Assembly: GCF_016742955.1 (NCBI RefSeq)
Contig: NZ_JABBYC010000005.1
Location: 1 to 64,000 of the forward strand
Length of the DNA: 64,000 bases
Origin: Myceligenerans indicum
GTDB lineage: Bacteria > Actinomycetota > Actinomycetes > Actinomycetales > Cellulomonadaceae
Reading direction: 5' to 3'
Position 1 is the stretch's first letter; every line of letters begins with the position of its first letter. The notes under the pieces are model-generated. The model searched no databases. It had not been told where the DNA came from and saw only the letters and a list, made by a program, of their open reading frames with translations. The position numbers and the translations under genes were made by a program. Below are positions 8,410 through 17,112 of this stretch, in pieces.

Positions 8410-9726
8410 TCAGGCCACCGCGACGAGCAGCGGCACGTGCATCTCGTACGGGGTCAGGGAGCCGTGCACGCCAGGCATGGCGCGGGCCTCGGGGGAGTGC
8501 AGGCGCGAGTCGACGACGGTGGCGGCGCCGGTGCCGTCCTCGCCCCCGGTCGTGGCGACGACGACGTCGCCCATGACCTCGCGCACATGCTCGGGGGAAC
8601 GGGAGCCCGGACCCGTCGCAGGACCGAACCATCCCGCACGGAGCACGTCGTCGCGCAGGCCGACGACGGCGTCCGTGCCCAGGCGATCGGACCACCGTGC
8701 CGCGACCTCGGCAGGGTCCGTGCCCTCCTGTGTGTAGACATGCAGCGCGCGCGGTTCCCCGCCCAGCAGTGCGACGCCGTCGGACAGTGCGGGGTCGCCG
8801 GCGACGTCGTGCTGCCGGGCAGGCGTCGTCGTGACCTGCCCGTGGTCCGCCGTCACCAGGACGAGCGTGCCGCGTGGGACGCCGCGCAGCAGGCGGCGCA
8901 GCTCACGGTCGGTGTCCTCCAGGGCGTGGCCCCAGTGCGGGGAGGTCCAGCCGTGGCGGTGCCCGGCCTTGTCGACCGCGCCCTGGTACAGGTAGACAAG
9001 CCGGTGCTCCGCACCGTCCCGTGCGCGCAGCGCCGCGATCGTCGCATCGACGGCATCGCCGAAGTCGTTGCCTGTCACCACGTACCGCGGTCCCCGCAGT
9101 GCCGCCGTTGTCATGCCCGAATCGGCGTACTTCGCGGGACCCGGAGCGCTCACCCCGACACCGCGGGCCACGAGCGACTCCAGCACGGTGGGCTCGCGCT
9201 GCAGGTCGCGCGGGGCGACGGTGAGCGGCTGCGACATCTTCGCCCCGCGGCGGTACGGATCCGACTGCTCCTGCCAGGACACGAGAGTGGCCAGGCCGCC
9301 GGTGGCCGGGTTGCGCTGGGTGTAGCCGAGCAGCCCGGTCAGGCTCGGGCTGGTGCCCGTGCCGAGGGTGCCCAGCGCGGCCGCCGTCGTGCTCGGGAAG
9401 CTGGAGGTGAGGGTGCGGGCCCCGGCCAGGAGACCGCGCATCGTGGGCGCGTGCCCGCCACGATCCGCGAGGTTGCGCGCGCCGAGGCCGTCCACGACGA
9501 CGACGACGCACCGGGTGGCCGAACCGAATCCGCCGGTGAACGACTCGGCCGCGGCGCGTGAGTCGATCCCGGTGGCGGTGGTGAGCTCGTGCCCGAGTGC
9601 GCCCGCGGCGGCGGGCATGACGGCCGCGAGACCGTCCAGGCCGTAGGACGGCGCCACCAGGCCGGCGGGCAGGCCGATGTCGCCGTCCGGGACCGGCAGC
9701 CCGGACGCCTCGGTCTGCGGCCTCAC
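8410..9726 (-). CDS. Alkaline phosphatase superfamily phosphodiesterase
   Basis: This 438-residue protein belongs to the nucleotide pyrophosphatase/phosphodiesterase branch of the alkaline phosphatase superfamily. The first metal ligand is Asp in VVVVDGLG and the nucleophile is Thr in SSFPSTTAAA. Further ligands are the Asp and His of GAVDKAGHRHG and the pair in TADHG, so both metal sites look complete. No signal peptide is visible, suggesting a cytoplasmic enzyme acting on a phosphodiester or pyrophosphate. Its GTG start overlaps the DUF5998 stop by 4 nt, and tdk starts about 20 nt downstream, so the three genes are probably one operon; the substrate may be a nucleotide but this is not shown. 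Confidence 0.85.
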   Translation of the reverse strand: MRPQTEASGLPVPDGDIGLPAGLVAPSYGLDGLAAVMPAAAGALGHELTTATGIDSRAAAESFTGGFGSATRCVVVVVDGLGARNLADRGGHAPTMRGLLAGARTLTSSFPSTTAAALGTLGTGTSPSLTGLLGYTQRNPATGGLATLVSWQEQSDPYRRGAKMSQPLTVAPRDLQREPTVLESLVARGVGVSAPGPAKYADSGMTTAALRGPRYVVTGNDFGDAVDATIAALRARDGAEHRLVYLYQGAVDKAGHRHGWTSPHWGHALEDTDRELRRLLRGVPRGTLVLVTADHGQVTTTPARQHDVAGDPALSDGVALLGGEPRALHVYTQEGTDPAEVAARWSDRLGTDAVVGLRDDVLRAGWFGPATGPGSRSPEHVREVMGDVVVATTGGEDGTGAATVVDSRLHSPEARAMPGVHGSLTPYEMHVPLLVAVA

Positions 9727-10307
9727 GCGGCGGTGGCCCGAGACAGGGCTTCGGCGAACTCGGTGGCGGCGCGGACGGCGTCGGTCCCCTCGGCAGCCGA
9801 CGACACGCGCACGACGACGTCGTCCGGCAGGGACTGGCCCGTGAGCCCGTGGTCCGCCGTGCAGTTCGGGTCGCCACAGGTGGCAGGCTCGAGGTCGATG
9901 CGGTGGGCGCCACCCCAGCCGATCGCGAGGTTCAGTTCGAGAGGCGTCGCGCCGTGCGGGTGCTTCTCCGGCTCGCCGATGATGTGCGTCAGCCCCACCG
10001 AACGCACCTCCTTCAGCGCGACCGACTCCGTGGTGGCCGCGGCCTGGCCGGGGCGGCCGTCGCCCTCGTCGGCCGGCTGGTCGTCGACGTGCGCGGTGAT
10101 CAGGCGGGTCGGCGTCAGGACCAGGACGGTCAGGTGCCGGCGCACCTCGGAGTCGAACGTGGTCTCCGCCTGCACCAGGTGCGCCAACACGTCCTCACCG
10201 GCGAGGGCAACCTCGAGCAGGTCGGAGACCAGCTGCGGGTAGTACCCGGCACGGTGCAATCGGGCGTTCAAGGTCTTGCGCATCTCGGCGGCGGGGGCGG
10301 TAGGCAC
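9723..10307 (-). CDS. DUF5998 family protein
   Basis: A conserved actinobacterial protein of unknown function (194 residues from this start). Recognisable features are the N-terminal RKTLNARLHRAGYYPQLV helix, the TPTRLI strand, and a Cys pair in CGDPNCTADHG that could bind a metal. The GTG at 10307 is chosen because GACAAT lies just upstream as a possible -10; an ATG at 10349 would add 14 residues. Its stop overlaps the start of the phosphodiesterase, so translation is probably coupled. It is the first gene of the operon ending with tdk. Confidence 0.75.
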   Translation of the reverse strand: MPTAPAAEMRKTLNARLHRAGYYPQLVSDLLEVALAGEDVLAHLVQAETTFDSEVRRHLTVLVLTPTRLITAHVDDQPADEGDGRPGQAAATTESVALKEVRSVGLTHIIGEPEKHPHGATPLELNLAIGWGGAHRIDLEPATCGDPNCTADHGLTGQSLPDDVVVRVSSAAEGTDAVRAATEFAEALSRATAA

Positions 10308-10519
10308 CAGGTGATTGTCCCACCGATGGGGACGTGAGGGCCAGTTCATGACCGTGCCCTGTGTATGACCTTCCTACGGGCTGACGACCGTCCGGACACG
10401 ACGAGTCGCCGCGACCGTCCGGACAAGGGCGCGTGGCCGCAACCGTCGGGACTCGCCGAGCCCTCGGGATGCGTCACGCCACCAGGTCCCGGGTGGACGT
10501 CGTCGCCGCCGGGCCCCGG

Positions 10520-11998
10520 TCAGCCCTCGGGACGCGAGCCGAAGACGATCTCGTCCCAGCTCGGGACCTGAGCGCGGCCCCTGCGGGCCGAACGGCGTCG
10601 TGAGGCGGGCTTCGCCTTCTCCGGGCCCGCATGGTCGGCGGTCCGGTCGGCGGACCTCCGGCCCGTGTCGCGCTCCGCCGCCGACTCGGCCTCCCGCGCG
10701 GCGCGGGCCGCCGTGGCCGTGTCGGACGCCGTGGTGTCGGACGCTCTCGTGCCGGACACCTTCGTGCCGGACACCTTCGTGCCGGACGCCTTCGTGCCGG
10801 ACGCCTTCGTGCCGGACACCGGGGATGCCGCGCCGTCCGCCCCGCCCTGCTGCGCGCCGTCCGCGCCCGGTTTGGTCCGTGCCGTCGCGCCGGTCGCGGG
10901 CCGGAGCGCCTTGGGGACGGCACCAGTGAGGGGGCCTCCGGTCCGGAGCGCGGCGGTGCGTGGCCGCCGTTCCTCGTCCGTGTCCGGTCCGGGGATCTCC
11001 CACTGGCTCGGGCCGTCCCACTCGATCTGTGACCCGGCGGAGGGCTCGTCCGGTGCGCCGGCGCCGGACGCGGGTCCCGTACCGGAATCGGTGTGCTTCC
11101 CGCGCCGGGCCCCGAGGTCGACGACGGCGGCAGGTGCCGGATCCGGTTCCGTGGGATCGTCACCGGCCGCGGGCCGCTCCTTCGGGCCTGACGCCCGGCG
11201 TTCCCCGGCGGCACGTGCGGCGGGGCCGGGGCGCCGCCGAGGCGAGAGGTCGTCCAGGTCCAGCTCGCCGGCGTCGACGTCCGAGGGACTCGTGCTGCGC
11301 TGCGGGCGCTGGCCGCGTCGCTCGGACAGGCCGTCGAGGAGCAGGTCGGTCTCGTCGTCGACGACGGCGGCCCGTCCGTACCCGCGGGTGGGCGGCAGCG
11401 TCGTGACGGTTCGCGAGACGGGGCCGCCGTCGTCCTCGGGCCGGGCGAGCCACCGGGCCTCGTCGTCGAGCGCGATCACGGCGCCACCGCGCGGGTCGAA
11501 CGACCAGCGCGCCATCCGTTCACCCGCGTCCACCGTGAACGCGAGCGTGACGACCCAGGGAGCGATGCCCTCACGGGTGGCGGTCCAGCGGACGGTGGCG
11601 GGGTTGCTGTCGCGGTCGCGCAGGCGCTTGTCGGCGAGGTCGCCGATGGTCGCGGTGCCGCCGTCCTCCGACATCACGGCCTTCGCGCGGACCCGCCCCA
11701 CGGCGTGCTCACGTTCCGAGATCACCGGGTACTCGAACCGGCGGATCTGCTCGGCGGGCATCCCGGACTCGGCGGCGAGGCCTTCGGCGGTCGCGCCCGC
11801 GCGCAGCCTGGCCTGGATGTCCCGTGGGCGCATGGCCAGCTCCTCATCGGCACGGATCGACTCCATGCGCGGACGGTCGCCGCGCACGGCGGCACGCAGG
11901 GCGTCCGTGATGGGCAGCAGGTGCTCGGCGCCGTCAGGACCGGTGACGACCAGGCGGTCACCATCCTCGTGCAGCCGTACGAGCTCGAGCTCGTCCAT
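10520..11998 (-). CDS. sepH: Septation protein SepH
   Basis: This 492-residue protein has the N-terminal SepH (DUF3071) domain over residues 1-200. It includes an AsnC-like helix-turn-helix around residues 60-90 (RAGATAEGLAAESGMPAEQI). In Streptomyces and mycobacteria SepH binds FtsZ and stimulates Z-ring assembly. The C-terminal 290 residues are disordered, acidic to basic, with pentapeptide repeats of the SGTKA/SGTKV type around 395-430, and end in a short conserved tail (VPSWDEIVFGSR) that probably mediates an interaction. A strong GGAGGT ribosome site precedes the ATG. It is divergent from the inositol monophosphatase gene across a 199-bp spacer. Confidence 0.92.
   Translation of the reverse strand: MDELELVRLHEDGDRLVVTGPDGAEHLLPITDALRAAVRGDRPRMESIRADEELAMRPRDIQARLRAGATAEGLAAESGMPAEQIRRFEYPVISEREHAVGRVRAKAVMSEDGGTATIGDLADKRLRDRDSNPATVRWTATREGIAPWVVTLAFTVDAGERMARWSFDPRGGAVIALDDEARWLARPEDDGGPVSRTVTTLPPTRGYGRAAVVDDETDLLLDGLSERRGQRPQRSTSPSDVDAGELDLDDLSPRRRPGPAARAAGERRASGPKERPAAGDDPTEPDPAPAAVVDLGARRGKHTDSGTGPASGAGAPDEPSAGSQIEWDGPSQWEIPGPDTDEERRPRTAALRTGGPLTGAVPKALRPATGATARTKPGADGAQQGGADGAASPVSGTKASGTKASGTKVSGTKVSGTRASDTTASDTATAARAAREAESAAERDTGRRSADRTADHAGPEKAKPASRRRSARRGRAQVPSWDEIVFGSRPEG
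10729..10820. repeat. 15-bp in-frame minisatellite inside sepH
   Basis: About six units of the form GTGCCGGACACCTTC encode repeated SGTK(A/V) pentapeptides in the disordered C-terminal half of SepH. Copy-number change would keep the frame. Confidence 0.85.
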
Positions 11999-12197
11999 CT
12001 TTACCTCCGCATGGGCTCGCGTGCACCTGCGAGACTGCCATCATCCGCGCCGTACGACCAACAGGCACGCCGGGACCGAGTCGTCCCAACTGCTGGTCAT
12101 TCCTTGGACGACTGACCACGTTCGAGATCTCATACCACGGTTCGCCTGGTCTTGCCGGGTGAACATCGAAATTTACGGGCACGACAATTCCGGCAGG

Positions 12198-13058
12198 ATG
12201 GCGAGTGTGAGCGAAACCTCTCTTCCCCCCGTTCCCCCCGGTGCCGATATCGATGTGGCGGGGCTTCGAGATCTCGCGGAGCGCCTGGCCGTCACGGCCG
12301 GTGCGCTCGTGCGTGACGGACGCCCGGCAAAGGTCGAGGTCGCCGCGACGAAATCCACGGGAACGGACCCGGTCACCGAGATGGACCGCGCCTCGGAGGA
12401 CCTGTTGCGCCGCATCCTCGCCGAGGAGCGGCCCGACGACGCCATCCTCGGCGAGGAGGGTGACGACGTGGCCGGCACGAGCGGGCTCACCTGGGTCGTC
12501 GACCCGATCGACGGCACCGTCAACTACCTGTACGGGGTCGCGGGCTGGGCGGTGTCCGTCGCGGTCGTCGCGGGCCCGCCGGACCCTGCCGAGTGGACCA
12601 TCCTGGCCGGTGCCGTCCACTCCGTGCCCGACAACCGCACCTGGTCGGCGGGCCTCGGCGAGGGCGCCACGCGCGACGGGCTTCCGATCCGCGTGTCCCG
12701 CCCGGCGGCGCTGGGGGAGTGCCTGGTCGGTACCGGCTTCGGGTACGACGCCGATCGCCGGGCCTCCCAGGCTGCCGTGCTGACCCACGTCCTGCCGCAG
12801 GTGCGCGACATCCGGCGGCTGGGCTCGGCCGCCATCGACCTGTGCCTGCTGGCGCAGGGTTCGATCGACCTCTACTACGAGCGCGGCCTGAACCCGTGGG
12901 ACATGGCGGCGGGCGCGCTCGTGGCGGCCGAGGCCGGTGCCGTCGTGACGGGGCTGCGGGGGCGTGCGGCCACCGGCGAGATGCTGGTGGCGGGGGGTGC
13001 CGAGTTCGTGGCGCCGCTGGTGAAGATTCTCGAGGCGTCCAACGCGGACCAAGGGTAG
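12198..13058 (+). CDS. Inositol monophosphatase family protein
   Basis: A 286-residue Mg2+/Li+-dependent phosphatase of the IMPase/SuhB family, hydrolysing inositol 1-phosphate or a related sugar phosphate. Metal-binding motifs are visible: the Glu pair in ILGEEGDD (near residue 80), the WVVDPIDGTVNY signature (near 100), and the C-terminal NPWDMAAGALVAAEAG motif (near 240). ATG 12198 is chosen; GTG at 12207 is also possible, with an AGGA 7 nt upstream of it. A GACAAT at 12183-12188 may be the -10 element. A terminator hairpin follows the stop. In actinobacteria this function feeds phosphatidylinositol or mycothiol synthesis. Confidence 0.9.
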   Translation: MASVSETSLPPVPPGADIDVAGLRDLAERLAVTAGALVRDGRPAKVEVAATKSTGTDPVTEMDRASEDLLRRILAEERPDDAILGEEGDDVAGTSGLTWVVDPIDGTVNYLYGVAGWAVSVAVVAGPPDPAEWTILAGAVHSVPDNRTWSAGLGEGATRDGLPIRVSRPAALGECLVGTGFGYDADRRASQAAVLTHVLPQVRDIRRLGSAAIDLCLLAQGSIDLYYERGLNPWDMAAGALVAAEAGAVVTGLRGRAATGEMLVAGGAEFVAPLVKILEASNADQG

Positions 13059-13076
13059 AAAAGGGTTTTCCGTCTC

Positions 13077-13108
13077 ACGGTCCCGGGATCTCGGTCTCCC
13101 GGGGCCGT
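13077..13108 (+). terminator. Hairpin after the inositol monophosphatase gene
   Basis: An 11-bp stem (ACGGTCCCGGG with CCCGGGGCCGT, one G-T pair) encloses a 10-nt loop, 18 nt after the stop. The remaining spacer to 13381 is comparatively A/T-rich and holds the DUF4193 promoter region, with CAGAAT (near 13292) or CATTAT (13336-13341) as possible -10 boxes. Confidence 0.65.
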
Positions 13109-13381
13109 GTGCTTCGCCGACTCGCAATCGCGTCGCAAGTGTGTCACGTTGTGAAACACCTGTGCCCGAAGCCTGTTCACTGAATGTGGATCCAGTAGAT
13201 CGACGGCCTGGTCAGACAGGCTGTCGGCGCTGGTCACCGCAGACGTGACGCGGTTAACACCGATACGTGTCGCGCGGCGCGAAAAAATGGTGCAGAATCC
13301 GTTCGCCCGATCGGGAACAAAACCCGGCCGCCACGCATTATCAGCTCAACCCCCATCGACGGAACATCCACGGAGACGCAC

Positions 13382-13684
13382 ATGGCAACTGACTACGACG
13401 CACCTCGCAAGACCGACGAGGACGTCGAGCAGGACTCGATCCAGGAGCTGCAGGCTCGGCGCCAGGACAAGTCGTCCGGCGTCGTGGACGAGGACGAGAC
13501 CGAAGCGGCAGAGGGGTTCGAGCTTCCGGGCGCGGACCTCTCCGGTGAGGAGCTCGCCGTTCGCGTGCTGCCCCGCCAGGCCGACGAGTTCACCTGCTCG
13601 AGCTGCTTCCTCGTGCACCACCGCAGCCAGCTCGCGGCCGAGAACGGCGGCCAGCCCATCTGCACGGAGTGCGCCGCTGCCTGA
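13382..13684 (+). CDS. DUF4193 family zinc-ribbon protein
   Basis: A 100-residue, very acidic actinobacterial protein. The N-terminal half is disordered (YDAPRKTDEDVEQDS), and the C-terminal half carries a CSSC...CTEC four-cysteine pattern typical of a small zinc ribbon. The family is nearly universal in Actinobacteria and its role is unknown; association with transcription has been suggested by fold only. Its conserved place is beside DUF3093 and dut, as here. ATG is preceded by a weak GGAGA site. It is followed by a clear hairpin terminator. Confidence 0.9.
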   Translation: MATDYDAPRKTDEDVEQDSIQELQARRQDKSSGVVDEDETEAAEGFELPGADLSGEELAVRVLPRQADEFTCSSCFLVHHRSQLAAENGGQPICTECAAA

Positions 13685-13725
13685 CCCAGCGCGCGCCGCG
13701 AGCAACCCTCGCGCGTATCGACACC

Positions 13726-13751
13726 AGGCTGCCACGGGATCGTGGCAGCCT
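13726..13751. terminator. Intrinsic terminator between DUF4193 and DUF3093
   Basis: AGGCTGCCACG pairs perfectly with CGTGGCAGCCT around the loop GGAT, followed by TTGT on the + strand. It lies between convergent genes and could serve both. Confidence 0.8.
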
Positions 13752-13823
13752 TTGTCGTGTGTTGGCTCCCGGGCGGCCGGGATGTGGCGGTACCCGGTGC
13801 GAGGCCGTCGTCGCCCGCGGGGA

Positions 13824-14285
13824 TCAGGCCTCGCTGTGGCGCGGTGACAGCGCCGCGACCAGCGCGTCCGGGTCCCGGGTCGAGACGAGCCAGTACGGCG
13901 TGGGGTCCCGCGGGTCGGCGAGGGAGATGCGGACTCCCGTGCGGGCCCATGCCCGCAGGCACACGTAGGCCCGCGCGTTCAGGCCCGGACCGAGCTCCCA
14001 GCGCATGGCCGTCGCGTCGAGCGGGACGGCCTCGCCGAGCTGGGACAACGGGATGCTGGCCCGTCCCGCCTGCAGCACCCCGGCACTGACCTGCACCACG
14101 GGCGACGTGGTCGCCAGCGCGATCGCCCCGATCGCGCAGACCAGGATCCCGGTGGCTATCCCCAGCGGCGGGTTGAGCGGCCACGGGACGATCCCCCCGA
14201 TCACGCCCAGCCCCGCGACGCCGAGCCAGCCGCCCGGTCCGGGCAGCAGGCGCTCGTGGAAGTCGAGGGTGGCGCGGGAGGTCAT
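13824..14285 (-). CDS. DUF3093 family membrane protein
   Basis: A small actinobacterial membrane protein of about 153 residues. Two hydrophobic segments form a hairpin (about residues 18-35 and 42-60), followed by a soluble domain with the family pattern RAWARTGVRISLADPRDPTPYWLVSTRDPD near the C-terminus. Function is unknown. The ATG at 14285 begins the family-like sequence; in-frame ATGs at 14294 and 14297 are alternatives and none has a clear ribosome site. It is transcribed divergently from dut with only about 28 bp between starts, so their promoters overlap. Confidence 0.82.
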   Translation of the reverse strand: MTSRATLDFHERLLPGPGGWLGVAGLGVIGGIVPWPLNPPLGIATGILVCAIGAIALATTSPVVQVSAGVLQAGRASIPLSQLGEAVPLDATAMRWELGPGLNARAYVCLRAWARTGVRISLADPRDPTPYWLVSTRDPDALVAALSPRHSEA

Positions 14286-14301
14286 GAAGGACATCATCCC
14301 G

Positions 14302-14307
14302 TACCCT
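14302..14307 (+). promoter_or_regulatory. -10 box TACCCT of dut
   Basis: TACCCT is 6 nt before the GTG start of dut, arguing for a leaderless mRNA and against the upstream in-frame ATG at 14284. Confidence 0.5.
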
Positions 14308-14313
14308 CACAGC

Positions 14314-14799
14314 GTGCCTCACGACGACACCACCGATCCCAGCACCACCGTGGACGTGCTGATCCAGCTTCTCGACGACGGCGTCCCCGTCCCCGCGTAC
14401 GCCCACCCGGGAGACGCCGGCGCAGATCTGGTGACCACACAGGACGTGGAACTGCCGCCCGGAGGCCGGGCGATGGTTCCGACGGGGGTCTCCATCGCGC
14501 TGCCGGACGGCTACGCCGCGTTCGTGCACCCCCGTTCCGGCCTCGCGGCCCGGCACGGCGTGACGATCGTCAACGCGCCGGGCACCGTCGACGCCGGCTA
14601 CCGCGGCGAGATCAAGGTGACGCTGCTCAACACCGACCCTCGCGAGGCGGTGAAGCTCGCGCGCGGCGATCGTGTGGCTCAGCTCGTGATCCAGAAGGTG
14701 GAGCGGGCGCGGTTCCTGCGAGCCGAGACCCTTCCGGGCAGTGCGCGGGGCGCCGACGGCTTCGGATCCAGCGGCGGCTGGGCCGCGGCACGCTCCTGA
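14314..14799 (+). CDS. dut: dUTP diphosphatase
   Basis: Trimeric dUTPase (161 residues), which hydrolyses dUTP to dUMP and PPi and so keeps uracil out of DNA. The five family motifs are present: AGADL (near 32), the HPRSGLA signature (near 72), GTVDAGYRGEI with the catalytic Asp (near 91), [11 protein letters not shown] (near 121), and the glycine-rich C-terminal arm with GADGFGSSGG (near 148), which closes over the triphosphate. GTG 14314 is the preferred start. It is first in a run of + strand genes with DUF3710 and the OB-fold protein. Confidence 0.95.
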   Translation: MPHDDTTDPSTTVDVLIQLLDDGVPVPAYAHPGDAGADLVTTQDVELPPGGRAMVPTGVSIALPDGYAAFVHPRSGLAARHGVTIVNAPGTVDAGYRGEIKVTLLNTDPREAVKLARGDRVAQLVIQKVERARFLRAETLPGSARGADGFGSSGGWAAARS

Positions 14800-14984
14800 C
14801 CGTCCGTGAGGCCCGTGACCGGTCCTGGGCGGCCCGGAGAGCTGCCCGGGGCCTGTTGAGCCGTCCCGGCTCGTCCCGCCCTTCACCGAGGGGCAGGGAC
14901 CGTTCACCCGGCGTTCAGCGAGCGGGACTAAAGTAGACCGTCGGGTGCGAAGCCCGCGCCCGCCCGAGAGGAGATGGTGGCCAA

Positions 14985-15716
14985 GTGGGTCTGTTCCGAC
15001 GTGGAGCGAAGGCGACGACGCCCGAACCGGAGCCGCAGGCTCCCCAGCAGGCGTCGTCGGCCCCGGCGCAGGGCCCGTTCGACCGTTCCGACGTGGACAA
15101 GCCCGGACCGCGCGTCGACCTGGGCGCGATCTGGCTCCCGGTGCTGCCCGGGCTCGAACTGCGCATGGAGATCGAGAAGAAGACGCAGAAGGTCACGGGC
15201 GTCACCGCCGCCCTCGGCGGATCCAGCCTGCAGCTCCAGGCGTTCGCGGCGCCGAAGTCCTCCGGGATCTGGGACGAGATCCGCACGGAGATCGCCGACT
15301 CGGTGGCGCGCCAGGGCGGCTCGGTCGACGACGTGCCCGGTGTCTTCGGCCGTGAGCTGCTGGTGCACATGCCGGCCACGGCGCCGGACGGTTCGCCCCG
15401 TACGCGGCCTGCGCGGTTCATCGGCTTCGACGGTCCGCGCTGGTTCGTGCGCGGGGTTCTCGCCGGCAAGGCGGCCCTCGACAAGGAGGCCGCTCGCCCC
15501 CTGGAGTCGGTGTTCGCCAACGTCGTGGTCGTGCGTGACGAGAGCCCGCGGCCGCCGCGCGACCTGCTCACGCTGACCCTGCCGCGGCAGAAGAGCGCGA
15601 CCGCCGCCGAGGGAGCCGTGGCGGAGGGCGCGTCCGCCGCGCCGGCGGGTACCCGGCCCGACGCCCCGGACTTCAACCCGCTGCGGCGCGGCCCCGAGAT
15701 CACCCAGATCGGCTGA
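14985..15716 (+). CDS. DUF3710 family protein
   Basis: A 243-residue actinobacterial protein of unknown function. After a basic start (MGLFRRGAK) and a Pro/Gln-rich linker, the DUF3710 domain covers residues 38-205. Recognisable segments are DLGAIWLPVLPGLELRMEIE and WDEIRTEIADSV, then RWFVRGVLAGKAA. No catalytic motif is visible. The GTG start has a GAGAGGAG sequence 11 nt upstream, rather far, and TAAAGT (14929-14934) may be its -10. Its place between dut and an OB-fold protein is conserved in Actinobacteria. It is followed by the OB-fold gene after 10 nt. Confidence 0.88.
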   Translation: MGLFRRGAKATTPEPEPQAPQQASSAPAQGPFDRSDVDKPGPRVDLGAIWLPVLPGLELRMEIEKKTQKVTGVTAALGGSSLQLQAFAAPKSSGIWDEIRTEIADSVARQGGSVDDVPGVFGRELLVHMPATAPDGSPRTRPARFIGFDGPRWFVRGVLAGKAALDKEAARPLESVFANVVVVRDESPRPPRDLLTLTLPRQKSATAAEGAVAEGASAAPAGTRPDAPDFNPLRRGPEITQIG

Positions 15717-15726
15717 GCGAGGCACC

Positions 15727-16095
15727 ATGGGACTGCGATCGGCGTTTCGCGGGGTTCTCGCCTCGAACGACGAGCGTGAGGCGGTCCGGGAGCGGGAGGC
15801 GGCGGCGCGCAGCGCCGGCTGCATCGCCGTCGACCGGCTGGAGCCGCGCCGGCGCGGCACGGTCACGGGCATCCTGCGCTCGGTCGTGCTGCGGCCGCGC
15901 GAGGGCGTGCCCACCGTGGAGGCCGAGCTGTACGACGGGTCCGGCACCCTCGACCTGGTCTGGCTCGGCCGCCGGTCGATCACGGGCATCGAGCCCGGAC
16001 GTCGCCTGCGTGTCGAGGGCATGGTGTGCGACGTCCACGGCCGCCGCACCATCTACAACCCGCGCTACGAGCTCCGGGCGCGCCCGGGCGAGTGA
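15727..16095 (+). CDS. OB-fold nucleic-acid-binding protein
   Basis: A 122-residue protein with a single OB-fold over residues 35-115, seen in GTVTGILRSVVLRP and in VEAELYDGSGTLDLVWLGRR. A second stretch, GIEPGRRLRVEGMV, resembles the OB domains of RecG and related DNA-binding proteins. It probably binds single-stranded nucleic acid; the partner is unknown. The ATG lies 10 nt after the DUF3710 stop with a GCGAGG ribosome site, so the two are cotranscribed. Confidence 0.85.
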   Translation: MGLRSAFRGVLASNDEREAVREREAAARSAGCIAVDRLEPRRRGTVTGILRSVVLRPREGVPTVEAELYDGSGTLDLVWLGRRSITGIEPGRRLRVEGMVCDVHGRRTIYNPRYELRARPGE

Positions 16096-16242
16096 CAGGG
16101 TGACCACGCACGCCTGCCCGGCAGAACAGGCTCCACGGGCCGGGAACACCGCCGACAAGCAGCCCAATGCTATCCACGCGGCGTTCCGCGCGCAGCATCC
16201 GGCGATGTCCCCCGATCGCCGTCGGCACGGCAGAATGTCCGC

Positions 16243-17112
16243 ATGACGTACCGCACCGATCCTCGTTCCTCAGCCGAGCACGACCAGCCCTCGTCGGCGA
16301 CGTCGCCGACGTCTCCGGCCCGTGGCCTGGCCGCCGTGACAGGGGACGACTTCTCGCCCCTGGCGGCCGTCGGCGGAGTGCGCGGCATGGTCGAGTCCGT
16401 CGCGCCAGGCGTGGTGTTCGTCGCGCTCTTCGTGCTGCTGCAGGACCTCATGGTCCCGCTGGTCGCGTCGGTCGCCGTCGCGGTTGTCGCGACCGTCGCA
16501 CGGCTGGTGCAGCGCGCCCCCCTGACCACAGCGCTGGGTGGTCTCGCCGGTGTGCTGATCGGTGCGGTCTGGGCGTGGCGCACCGGCGACGCGGAGAACG
16601 TGTTCGTCTGGGCGCTGTGGACCAACGCCGCCTATCTCGTGGTGATGCTGGCCTCGATCGTCGTGCGCTGGCCCGTGATCGGGCTGTTCGTGGAGGCGCT
16701 GGTCTCGGGGCTCACCCCGGACCAGGTGCGCCGCGAGGGGAGCACCGGGCCGGAGTCGCCGGAGGACGCACCCGACCGGCGCAGCACCGCCGTCGTGCAT
16801 GCCGACGACGCCGGCGCCGACCAGGAGGACGAGGAGCCGAACCCGCTCACCGCCCTGACGGCGTGGCGCGAGGACCCGGCGAAGGTGCGCGCCTACACCG
16901 TCGCCACGTGGCTCTGGGTCGGGATGTTCGCGCTGCGGCTCGCGGTGAAGACACCGCTCTACTTCGCCGGAACCGTCGCGTGGCTGGGCACCTTCCACCT
17001 GCTGCTGGGCCTGCCCCTGTTTGCGCTGGTCCTGTTCGGCTGCTGGGTCGTGATCAGGCCTGTCCTGTCAGAAGGCGCTGCAGCTTCGCCCGGTCGACGC
17101 CGGAGCCGGTGA
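16243..17112 (+). CDS. DUF3159 family membrane protein
   Basis: A 289-residue protein with about six hydrophobic segments between residues 50 and 280. The conserved core includes GVVFVALFVLLQDL, the charged loop ARLVQRAP, and VWALWTNAAYLVVMLAS. The N-terminal 35 residues and a loop at about 165-200 are hydrophilic. Function is unknown; the family sits beside the Trk genes in many Actinobacteria. CAGAAT is 6 nt before the ATG and may be a weak -10. Its last 59 nt overlap the 3' end of the convergent trkA-like gene, so transcripts of the two can base-pair. Confidence 0.87.
   Translation: MTYRTDPRSSAEHDQPSSATSPTSPARGLAAVTGDDFSPLAAVGGVRGMVESVAPGVVFVALFVLLQDLMVPLVASVAVAVVATVARLVQRAPLTTALGGLAGVLIGAVWAWRTGDAENVFVWALWTNAAYLVVMLASIVVRWPVIGLFVEALVSGLTPDQVRREGSTGPESPEDAPDRRSTAVVHADDAGADQEDEEPNPLTALTAWREDPAKVRAYTVATWLWVGMFALRLAVKTPLYFAGTVAWLGTFHLLLGLPLFALVLFGCWVVIRPVLSEGAAASPGRRRSR

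Noticed and set aside
10665..12197. N-terminal extension of the inositol monophosphatase frame
   Set aside because: The open frame continues upstream but runs antisense to sepH and is Ser/Arg/Pro-rich. The conserved protein begins at 12198 or 12207.
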